Source of the DNA: FW021-bin31 sp964478125
GTDB taxonomy: Bacteria > Bacteroidota > Bacteroidia > Chitinophagales > Chitinophagaceae
Direction: 5' to 3'
DNA: 12,771 nt
Assembly (NCBI GenBank): GCA_964478125.1
Contig: CAYZGR010000078.1
Location: forward strand, 1 to 12,771
Positions within the stretch are counted from its first letter, which is position 1. Every line of letters starts with the position of its first letter. The notes beneath the pieces are model-generated. The model was given only the letters and a program-made list of their open reading frames with translations, was not told where the DNA came from and did no database searches. Both the position numbers and the translations under genes were made by a program. This document shows positions 7,139 to 12,771 of this stretch, piece by piece.

Positions 7139-7215
7139 TTAAGCTTTCTTTTTCCTATATTCGGGAGATAATACCCCGCATTCTTTCTAAAATCTTTGAG
7201 GCTATTGTCATGAAA
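7139..7215 (-). pseudogene. Relic of an AraC-type regulator C-terminus (frameshifted)
   Basis: Downstream of the intact AraC gene on the same strand, and overlapping its stop region by 8 bp, the minus strand encodes FHDNSLKDFRK and then, after a one-base frame change near 7183-7190, ECGVLSPEYRKKKA followed by TAA (7139-7141). Read together this is the last helix and tail of an AraC/XylS DNA-binding domain (pattern F.d.s...F+k..G..P.eYRkk). The intact gene already has its own copy of this segment (GFENLSHFSRVFEKHIGKKP), so this is a second, dead copy. No upstream part remains next to it. I infer that an older AraC-type gene, convergent with the GH2 gene, was overwritten from 7208 onward. The relic is short, so chance cannot be fully excluded. 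Confidence 0.6.
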
Positions 7216-8170
7216 TAGTGGGAATCAATTCTTTACTGTATTTCTTAGGCTTTTTACCGATATGTTTTTCAAAAACCCTCGAAAAATGACTGAGGTTTTC
7301 AAAGCCCATTCGATAACCTGCTTCTGAAACCGACAGCTTTTCCTCACGTATAAGTCTGGCTGCTTCTTTCATTCTAAAATGTTGAAAATAAGTATAGATG
7401 CCCATCCCGAATATCTGGGTGAAAATCTTCCGCATTTTTAATTCATTCATTCCGGCAATTTGTTTCAATTCTGTGATGGGAATGGCCTTATTTAGAGATG
7501 AAACAAGTTGGTCGCGTACTTTGTAAATAGACCTTATATCATCCTCATTTAATTTCTGATGAACCGATTTTTCACGCCTGCTCAAGCTCTGGAACAAATA
7601 AAACAGCAATTCCAGGGCTTTCAGCTTATAGTAATAGCCTGCCAGCCTGCCGGGCGCTTCTTTTTTTACAATATCATTTACCGTACATAAGATATCATCA
7701 CTCATAATCTCTTCAATGAGAAAAACATTATCCATATCGAACAAAAACTGAAACCGCCTGGCCTCTTCTTTTAAAAAGCTTTTTAAGTAATCGGCACTGA
7801 TGAACACCGATACTATTTTTCTATGAGTTCCCTTCTTAAAGTGACTGATGTGTGAATGAGTGGATGGGAATACGCGTACAACCGGTCTTTCATTATTCTT
7901 ATGGGAACTTCCGTATTTATTTCCGGATTCATCATCAAATACATTTTTAAAGAAAAAACAGAGGCAGTTCTCAATGGAGGCGGGGGCTTTCGTGGGACGG
8001 GAAAATGTCCGTTTCACGGTATAAGAGGCAAAAAACATGGTGAATTCAGGAAAGAAATCAAAACTTTTTTGATAATGCAAATCAATGTTGGGCATCATAT
8101 TTCCCCCAATATCATAACCCGTTTTATGAATAAATTGAAGGACCTCCGGATCTTCCATCTTTAGCGACAT
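7208..8170 (-). CDS. AraC/XylS family transcriptional regulator
   Basis: A 320-aa DNA-binding regulator. Residues about 212-315 form the AraC domain: first helix-turn-helix near 231-250 (ITELKQIAGMNELKMRKIF), the linker helix YFQHFRMKEAARLI at 261-274, and the second helix-turn-helix near 281-302 (VSEAGYRMGFENLSHFSRVF) ending KKPKKYSKE. Residues 1-200 carry no recognised motif and lack the usual cupin pattern; they presumably hold the effector-sensing domain, as in other Bacteroidota AraC proteins of this length. The ATG at 8170 is preceded by a TTG-N21-TATATTTG promoter. The gene is divergent from the FAD monooxygenase, with 91 bp and overlapping promoter boxes between them. That layout usually means the regulator controls the divergent enzyme gene and itself (inference). 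One sampled 60-base stretch (7441-7500) is 37% GC, lower than the MFS and xylB regions. Confidence 0.9.
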   Translation of the reverse strand: MSLKMEDPEVLQFIHKTGYDIGGNMMPNIDLHYQKSFDFFPEFTMFFASYTVKRTFSRPTKAPASIENCLCFFFKNVFDDESGNKYGSSHKNNERPVVRVFPSTHSHISHFKKGTHRKIVSVFISADYLKSFLKEEARRFQFLFDMDNVFLIEEIMSDDILCTVNDIVKKEAPGRLAGYYYKLKALELLFYLFQSLSRREKSVHQKLNEDDIRSIYKVRDQLVSSLNKAIPITELKQIAGMNELKMRKIFTQIFGMGIYTYFQHFRMKEAARLIREEKLSVSEAGYRMGFENLSHFSRVFEKHIGKKPKKYSKELIPTIS

Positions 8171-8214
8171 AATTTTTATGACTATTTTTATTAATTATGT
8201 GGTTATTTTATTCG

Positions 8215-8246
8215 CAAATATACATCTACTTTTGGGTCCGAAACAA
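8215..8246 (-). promoter_or_regulatory. Promoter of the AraC gene (TTG-N21-TATATTTG)
   Basis: On the minus strand TTG (8246-8244) and TATATTTG (8222-8215) are 21 bp apart, within the range for Bacteroidetes promoters. The predicted transcript start near 8208 leaves a leader of roughly 38 nt before the ATG at 8170. The -33/-7 span overlaps the plus-strand -7 box at 8227-8234, so transcription in the two directions should compete. Confidence 0.55.
8227..8234 (+). promoter_or_regulatory. Candidate -7 box (TACTTTTG) for the FAD monooxygenase gene
   Basis: TACTTTTG fits TAnnTTTG and lies 28 bp upstream of the ATG at 8262. No good -33 TTG is present at 17-23 bp, which is compatible with a promoter that needs an activator such as the divergent AraC protein. 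The latter is inference. Confidence 0.5.
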
Positions 8247-8261
8247 TTAAAATCTAAAATA

Positions 8262-9365
8262 ATGAAAAAGAAAGTTTTGATCTCGGGGGCAAGTATTGCG
8301 GGATTGACCTTAGCTTATTGGTTAAACCGATATAATTATGAAGTAACAGTAGTGGAGATTTCAAAAGGATTAAGGCGAGGCGGTGCTCCCGTTGATGTGA
8401 GAGGTAAAGCCCTGAAAGTTGCTACAGAAATGGGAATAATAGAAAAAATAAAGGCAAATGAATTTAAATCTGCTTTAGAAATGGTAAATTCAGAAAATGA
8501 AACGATCATTGATTTTTCGATAAATGACCAACCGGAATATAAAGAAGATATGGAGATTCAACGAGGCGATTTGGTAGAGATACTGTATGAAAGAATTCCC
8601 AAGGATCAAATTAATTTCTATTTTGGGGATCGGATCAGGGAGCTGGTTCAGGATACCCAAAAAGTAGAAGCTCGCTTCAAAAGCGGAAATAAAGCATATT
8701 TTGATTTTGTCTTTGGTGCAGATGGCATACATTCGGGAGTTAGAAAGCTTATTTTTGGAGAGGAGAAAGAATTTTCTGAATTTTATGGAGAATATTATGC
8801 GCTTGTGGACACTCCGGATATTAAACCTCATCGGCCCCAAATAGGCACGATGTACAATGAACCGGGCAAAATGGTTACGATATTTCCTTTTGAAAAAACC
8901 GTAGGTACTTTTGTTGTTTTTAAATCTTCCAAATTGGACTGGGATTACAGGAATGTGGAGCAGCACAAAGAAATACTAAAAGAAAATTTCAAAAGTAAAT
9001 TATGGCGAATTCCTGAAATTTTAGATGCCATTCTTGATTCTGATAATTTATTCTTTGATGAGGTTTCCCAAATTCATATGTCTACTTGGTCAAAGGGGCG
9101 GGTAGCATTGGCTGGGGATGCTGCTTATGCTGCAAGCTTCCATACCGGAATGGGCACGAGTTTAGCTATGGAAGGCGCTTATATCTTAGCCAAAGAACTT
9201 AATTCGAACGATAGCTATAAGAAGGCTTTTGATAAATATTATAAAACCTATAAACCTTTTACTGAAGAAATGCAAGCTCGTATCACACGGGGCCTGAAGT
9301 ACCTGGTACCCGAAACGGAAGAAGGTATTAAAGAAACCATCGAGCGGTTTAAAAAAACAAAATGA
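8262..9365 (+). CDS. FAD-dependent monooxygenase (FAD_binding_3 / aromatic hydroxylase family)
   Basis: A 367-aa cytosolic flavoprotein of the group A (PHBH-like) monooxygenase family, which uses NAD(P)H and O2 to hydroxylate small, often aromatic molecules. Motifs in order: the dinucleotide-binding GASIAGLTLAYWL at 9-21 with acidic Glu32 ending strand 2; GGAPVDVRGKAL at 40-51; the Arg of MEIQRGDLVEIL at about 101; the DG motif GADGIHSGVRK at 152-162; and the FAD ribityl-binding GD motif VALAGDAAYAAS at 281-292. The ATG at 8262 puts the Rossmann strand directly at the N-terminus; an upstream in-frame start (8178) would run through the promoter region. No Shine-Dalgarno is visible, only A-rich sequence. 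Sampled 60-base stretches are 25, 38 and 32% GC, against 55-57% in samples of the MFS and xylB genes, suggesting horizontal acquisition. It resembles tetracycline-destructase relatives in fold, but lacks obvious TetX signature segments; substrate unknown. Confidence 0.88.
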   Translation: MKKKVLISGASIAGLTLAYWLNRYNYEVTVVEISKGLRRGGAPVDVRGKALKVATEMGIIEKIKANEFKSALEMVNSENETIIDFSINDQPEYKEDMEIQRGDLVEILYERIPKDQINFYFGDRIRELVQDTQKVEARFKSGNKAYFDFVFGADGIHSGVRKLIFGEEKEFSEFYGEYYALVDTPDIKPHRPQIGTMYNEPGKMVTIFPFEKTVGTFVVFKSSKLDWDYRNVEQHKEILKENFKSKLWRIPEILDAILDSDNLFFDEVSQIHMSTWSKGRVALAGDAAYAASFHTGMGTSLAMEGAYILAKELNSNDSYKKAFDKYYKTYKPFTEEMQARITRGLKYLVPETEEGIKETIERFKKTK

Positions 9366-9620
9366 ATAGGCTTTTTATATAATATAATTTTCATATTTTA
9401 TTATATTGCGAAAGAGGCGGCTTTTAACACTAACGTTTCAATTACACTCCCCCAAATAAAAAACGACTTCCAATCAATAAAATAGAAATGCTTGTCTCCA
9501 AAACCGACGCTTATCCGTTATCAACCCCGGTTTAACCATGGATGGAAGTTTATGAGGCACCGGACAAAAAAAAGGAAAGCCTAATTCTTTATTCCTGTGA
9601 GAGCAGGAAATAAAAAATGC
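9366..9620. other. Intergenic stretch without a recognisable gene
   Basis: This 255-bp region holds no supported gene on either strand. Just after the monooxygenase it is very AT-rich and contains a weak AT-only inverted repeat (AATATAAT / ATTATATT, about 9383-9413). A short open stretch on the plus strand (about 9412-9490) has no start codon and no recognisable content. The right part carries the hairpin candidates at 9566-9613. I see no transposase remnant, tRNA or clear insertion-sequence end. Confidence 0.6.
9566..9613 (-). terminator. Possible old terminator behind the HTCS pseudogene
   Basis: TTCCTG and CAGGAA (about 9592-9597 and 9604-9609) form a 6-bp hairpin with a 6-nt loop, extendable past a one-base bulge. 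On the minus strand an alternative AGGAA/TTCCT pairing leads straight into a T-run (eight A on the plus strand at 9566-9573). The location just after the HTCS stop at 9621 fits a minus-strand terminator. Weak support. Confidence 0.3.
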
Positions 9621-10152
9621 TTAAATTTTTTCTTTTCCATATTCAGAGGGCGGCACGCCAAATTCTTCTTTAAAATATTTGGTAAAATATTTGGGATTAT
9701 TATACCCCACTTCGTGGGCTGCTTGTGATATATTCAGATCCCCTTCTTTAATTAACCGGGCTGCATGTTTGACACGTAATTTCCTGATGAATACAGAAGG
9801 GGATTTGCCCGTAATTTCAGATATTTTTTTATGGAGTGTTACCCTTCACCCAAAGCTTATTTCCGGTAATGTATATATTCCCATAATGTAACTAGTCTGT
9901 CAGAGAAGTATTGCCTCTCATTCCATGGCGAAATACCTCAAAAGAATAACCATCGTAGCGATTCAAACCCGAGACGTTCCAAACTACATAAAGTCCTTAT
10001 CATCTTTTAAAATACAATTTACCTGATTATGAGACAATCCCCGGTATATATCCACATGCTGAAAAAGGATTTCCTTTTGCTGGCATGTCCCTGTTTTATA
10101 AAAGAGGAAGCATAATATAAATGAGTAAAATATTTTTATAGGCCCAATTCAT
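9621..10152 (-). pseudogene. Hybrid two-component system (HTCS) regulator, decayed and internally deleted
   Basis: The minus strand carries both ends of an HTCS protein, a fusion of periplasmic sensor, kinase and AraC domain that controls polysaccharide utilisation genes in Bacteroidota. The start reads MNWAYKNILLIYIMLPLL (ATG at 10152, signal-peptide-like). After a frame change come ILFQHVDIYRGLSHNQVNCI, LKDDKDFM-stop-FGTSRGLNRYDGYSF and EVFRHGMRGNTSLTD: the first two-component regulator propeller repeats, where Trp of MWFGT has become TAG (9984-9986). A further frameshift lies near 9965-9973 and another TAG at 9892-9894. Near 9846 the sequence jumps to an intact AraC domain of 74 codons (RVTLHKKISEITGKSPS ... 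QAAHEVGYNNPKYFTKYFKE ... VPPSEYGKEKI), stop at 9621. Full HTCS proteins are about 1,300-1,400 aa, so over 1,000 residues of propeller, Y_Y_Y, kinase and receiver are missing. It cannot function. It lies directly downstream of xylB on the same strand. Confidence 0.85.
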
Positions 10153-10160
10153 TTAAAAGT

Positions 10161-10219
10161 TTCATTTCATGAGTATAAAAATATAGGATTATTCTTATAT
10201 CGAAAAGAATTCATTTCAT
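10161..10219. repeat. Short direct repeat (TTCATTTCAT) flanking the xylB/HTCS junction
   Basis: The 10-mer TTCATTTCAT occurs at 10161-10170 and at 10210-10219, the second copy overlapping the xylB stop codon (10211-10213). The space between is AT-rich with a weak AT hairpin (ATATA...TATAT). It may be chance in AT-rich DNA or a slippage/deletion scar; there is no evidence of a mobile element between the copies. Confidence 0.25.
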
Positions 10220-11695
10220 TTTCAGCATCTTGTTCAGATGTTCTTTCCATTCCTCATAAATAGAATGATAAGCACTTGGAGCTTTAGGAGGGATACGGCT
10301 ATGAGGACTTCTGTTTTGAGCAGCCTCCTCCGCGTTTTTAAATATACCGGATCCAATGCCTGCACCAATAGCAGCGCCGTAACTGCCATCCCCCTCATAA
10401 AATTCTATTTCCACTTCGTTTACATCCGCAAAAACCTGGGTAAAAACCCCGCTAAGGAAAAGATTGGCCTTGCCGGCTTTGATCACCTTTGGATTGATCC
10501 CGTTTTCCCGCATAATATCCAGACCATAACGGAAGGAAAAGGCAATCCCTTCCTGAACAGCCCTCAATAAATGTTTTTTGGAGTGAATATTAAAGTCAAG
10601 ATTCAAAAAATGCGCGCCGGGTATACTATTCTCAAACATTCGCTCCGCGCCGTTCCCAAAAGGCATAGTCAACAATCCTTCCGAACCGGGGGCCACCTCT
10701 TTTGCCATCGTGTTCATGGCGGCGTAAGAAACTTCTTTCCCCAATAAATTCCGCATCCATTTATTGAAAATCCCGGTACCATTAATATTCAACAAGGCGC
10801 CAATCCTCTTGTCCGCAGCGCTATAATTCACGTGGGCAAAATTATTAATGCGGGACCTGGCATCATAGGTTAATTGATCCTTCACGCCATATATGACCCC
10901 TGAAGTACCGGCATTGGCAGCTACTTCCCCGGGGTGGAGGACCTTTAGCGCCAAAGCATTGTTGGGTTGATCCCCGGCTTTATAGGCTACCGGGATATCC
11001 GGTGTTAAGGATAGTTGGGCAGCCCGTTCCTTCGTCAGTAAACCATGTATACCAAATAAAGGTTGGACCGAAGGAAACAGCTCCCGGTCAAAGCCATAAT
11101 AATCTAAAAGTTTCTCCGAAATTTCATCCTTCTTAAAGTCCCAGAATATGCCTTCCGATAAGGCCGGAATGCTGGTGGTTACTTCTCCGGTGAACTTCAT
11201 AGCAATAAAATCCCCCGGCAACATCATTTTGTCCGTCTTCTTATAGATCTCCGGTTCATTGGCTCTCACCCAGGCCATTTTACTTGCGGTAAAGTTTCCC
11301 GGAGAATTCAAAAGATGAGATAAACAATATTCTGCTCCTATTTCTCTAAAGGCTTTATTGCCCACTTTTACCGCCCGGCTATCGCACCAGATAATCGCAT
11401 TCCGTAAGACCTCCCATTTTTCATCTACCAGTACCAGGCCATGCATCTGATAGGCAATGCCTATGGAAGCAATTTCTTTAGAATCATACTTTTTCGTGGC
11501 ATGACATTTTAAAATTGCTTGTTGGACAAACTTCCACCAGCTTTCCGGATCCTGCTCCGCCCAGCCGGGTTGGGGAACGATTATGTCCGCTTCTGTTTCC
11601 GGATAAGAAGCCGAGCCGATGACTTTTTGGGTTTGTGCATCTACCACGGACGCTTTGACAGATGAAGTACCGATATCTAATCCCAGTAATAGCAT
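10211..11695 (-). CDS. xylB: Xylulokinase
   Basis: Cytosolic FGGY-family kinase that phosphorylates D-xylulose with ATP to D-xylulose 5-phosphate, which feeds the pentose phosphate pathway. The 494-aa length is normal for the family. Motifs: the N-terminal phosphate loop GLDIGTSSVKA at 5-15; the substrate-contact region YQMHGLVLVD at 82-91; IIWCDSR at 101-107; the catalytic-base motif AGDQPNNALAL at 240-250 (Asp242); and NAGTSGVIYGV from 261. The AGDQPNNA form, rather than the GGGDNAAGA of E. coli XylB, is what Bacteroidota xylulokinases show. The ATG at 11695 starts nine bases after the xylA stop, with AGGA close upstream (TATAGGATATG), so xylA-xylB is an operon and translation is probably coupled. 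No promoter is visible between the two genes. GC content is higher than in the AraC/monooxygenase region (57% in 10681-10740). No defect seen. Confidence 0.95.
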   Translation of the reverse strand: MLLLGLDIGTSSVKASVVDAQTQKVIGSASYPETEADIIVPQPGWAEQDPESWWKFVQQAILKCHATKKYDSKEIASIGIAYQMHGLVLVDEKWEVLRNAIIWCDSRAVKVGNKAFREIGAEYCLSHLLNSPGNFTASKMAWVRANEPEIYKKTDKMMLPGDFIAMKFTGEVTTSIPALSEGIFWDFKKDEISEKLLDYYGFDRELFPSVQPLFGIHGLLTKERAAQLSLTPDIPVAYKAGDQPNNALALKVLHPGEVAANAGTSGVIYGVKDQLTYDARSRINNFAHVNYSAADKRIGALLNINGTGIFNKWMRNLLGKEVSYAAMNTMAKEVAPGSEGLLTMPFGNGAERMFENSIPGAHFLNLDFNIHSKKHLLRAVQEGIAFSFRYGLDIMRENGINPKVIKAGKANLFLSGVFTQVFADVNEVEIEFYEGDGSYGAAIGAGIGSGIFKNAEEAAQNRSPHSRIPPKAPSAYHSIYEEWKEHLNKMLKMK

Positions 11696-11704
11696 ATCCT
11701 ATAA

Positions 11705-12771
11705 TCAGATAAACTTATTCAGAATTAATTCGTATAATTCCTGCTGTCCACTTTTCATTTCCGGTTCTCCATGAATGAGGGCATGTTTTCTTAACTCTTC
11801 TAATGATAATTTTCCCTCTTCAAACTGTTTCCCTTCCCCGCTATCAAAAGACGAATAACGATTTTTGCGCATTTGTTCAAGCGTTCTATCTTGTAAAATT
11901 TTATCTGCAATGATCAACCCTCTCGCAAAAGTATCCATTCCGACAATATGAGCGTAGAAGAGATCAGCAGGGTCTGTAGAATTTCTTCTGATTTTGGCGT
12001 CAAAATTAATCCCTCCTGTTTGAAAGCCTCCGGCTCTCAAAACGACCAATAGAGCTTCTACCACTTCATGGATATTGGTGGGAAATTGATCGGTGTCCCA
12101 GCCATTCTGATAATCGCCCCGGTTGGCATCTATACTGCCCAACAACCCTGCTTCAGACGCTACCGTTAGTTCATGGGCGAAAGTGTGTCCGGCAAGCGTA
12201 GCATGATTCACTTCAAGATTCAATTTGAAGTCGTCCTGTAAGTCATATTCTCGAAGAAAACCAATGACCGTAGCCGCATCGTAATCATACTGATGTTTGG
12301 TAGGTTCACAAGGTTTGGGTTCGATCAAAAAAGTGCCTTTGAAGCCCTGACTCCTTGCATAATCTTTTGCTTTATGAAGAAAGATAGCAAAATGTTCCTG
12401 TTCTCTTTTCATCTGCGTATTCAACAGGGACATGTAACCCTCTCGTCCACCCCAGAACACATAATTCTGTCCATCTAAGGCGATAGTCGCATCTATGGCC
12501 GCTTTCACTTGAGCCGCCGCATGAGTCAGCACATGAAAATCTGGATTGGTAGCTGCTCCATTCATATAACGCTTATTGGTAAACAAATTAGAAGTACCCC
12601 AAAGTAATTGTACTTTACTTTGCTCCATTTTCTCTTTTGCATAAGCTGTAATAACAGCTAGTCTCCGGTCATTCTCTTCTATATCTTCTCCATAGTCTAC
12701 CAAGTCTACATCATGGAAACAAAAATAAGGCATTCCCATTTTGGTAATAAATTCAAAAGCTGCATCCATTT
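11705..12771 (-). CDS. xylA: Xylose isomerase, 5' end beyond the window
   Basis: Metal-dependent TIM-barrel enzyme that interconverts D-xylose and D-xylulose, the first step of xylose use. The window holds about 355 codons from the right edge to TGA (11705-11707). E. coli XylA is 440 aa; the His of the active-site motif YFCFHDVDLVDYG (His101 in E. coli) is the 19th residue counted from the Met codon at 12769, so roughly 80 N-terminal residues lie outside. That Met is internal, not the start. Metal and catalytic ligands are all present: Glu in IEPKPCEPTKHQYDYD, Glu and His in LNLEVNHATLAGH, the Asp residues in SIDANRGDYQNGWDTDQFP, and the Asp in GINFDAKIRR. First gene of the visible xylAB operon; its promoter is off the window. 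Confidence 0.96.
   Translation of the reverse strand, partial: MDAAFEFITKMGMPYFCFHDVDLVDYGEDIEENDRRLAVITAYAKEKMEQSKVQLLWGTSNLFTNKRYMNGAATNPDFHVLTHAAAQVKAAIDATIALDGQNYVFWGGREGYMSLLNTQMKREQEHFAIFLHKAKDYARSQGFKGTFLIEPKPCEPTKHQYDYDAATVIGFLREYDLQDDFKLNLEVNHATLAGHTFAHELTVASEAGLLGSIDANRGDYQNGWDTDQFPTNIHEVVEALLVVLRAGGFQTGGINFDAKIRRNSTDPADLFYAHIVGMDTFARGLIIADKILQDRTLEQMRKNRYSSFDSGEGKQFEEGKLSLEELRKHALIHGEPEMKSGQQELYELILNKFI

Noticed and set aside
8262..9365. TetX-type tetracycline destructase
   Set aside because: The FAD motifs are shared by the whole monooxygenase family, but segments around the substrate pocket and the C-terminal helix do not resemble TetX; no drug claim is supported.
9412..9490. 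Short open plus-strand stretch reading NTNVSITLPQIKNDF
   Set aside because: No start codon in frame, no recognised family, and AT-rich intergenic surroundings; most likely chance.
9366..9620. Insertion-sequence end or transposase remnant between the two regulator relics
   Set aside because: No terminal inverted repeat pair, target duplication or transposase-like peptide could be found by eye.
9679..9891. Plus-strand open frame of 70 codons in the region right of the monooxygenase
   Set aside because: The opposite strand encodes the recognisable AraC domain of the HTCS pseudogene; the plus-strand translation has no family features.
1..12771. CRISPR arrays, tRNA or rRNA genes, toxin-antitoxin or phage-defence systems
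   Set aside because: No regularly spaced repeats, cloverleaf-like segments, or recognisable defence proteins were seen in any part of the window.

Overview
The window comes from a Bacteroidota genome, most likely the Chitinophagaceae/Sphingobacteriia side; the family-level placement is inference. The evidence is TAnnTTTG-type -7 promoter boxes, the near absence of Shine-Dalgarno sequences, a TonB-dependent receptor with an N-terminal carboxypeptidase-regulatory-like domain, a DUF3347 lipoprotein, a GH2 beta-galactosidase C-terminus of the Bacteroidetes type, and the wreck of a hybrid two-component system (HTCS) regulator. A run of 100 N (6850-6949) marks a scaffold gap.

Layout. 1-3087 (minus strand): an outer-membrane TonB-dependent receptor, preceded by a small DUF3347 lipoprotein. 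3088-3210: a divergent promoter region. 3211-6594 (plus strand): an ABC-F ATPase followed by an MFS transporter with its own promoter; the MFS start should be 5236. 6595-7133: the gap, flanked by two truncated reading frames pointing away from each other. On the left is the 3' end of an unidentified minus-strand gene; on the right is the 3' end of a GH2 glycoside hydrolase. 7139-9365: a 77-bp relic of an AraC-type DNA-binding domain, then an intact AraC regulator divergent from an AT-rich FAD-dependent monooxygenase. 9366-9620: no gene seen. 9621-10152 (minus strand): an HTCS regulator pseudogene in which the start of the protein is joined to its terminal AraC domain. 10211-12771 (minus strand): xylB and the 3' four-fifths of xylA, an operon for D-xylose isomerisation and phosphorylation.

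How it fits together. xylAB makes D-xylulose 5-phosphate from xylose. The GH2 enzyme and the HTCS remnant suggest that this locus once belonged to, or sat beside, a plant-polysaccharide utilisation region. It has since decayed: the HTCS is dead, a second AraC-type gene is reduced to its last 25 codons, and an AraC/FAD-monooxygenase pair of lower GC content lies between the two relics, as if it had been inserted or had replaced the original content. The left half (receptor, lipoprotein, ABC-F, MFS) looks like ordinary core and accessory gene content.

I did not find a convincing undescribed system. The most informative signals are the regulator graveyard at 7139-10152 and the unresolved gap at 6850-6949.
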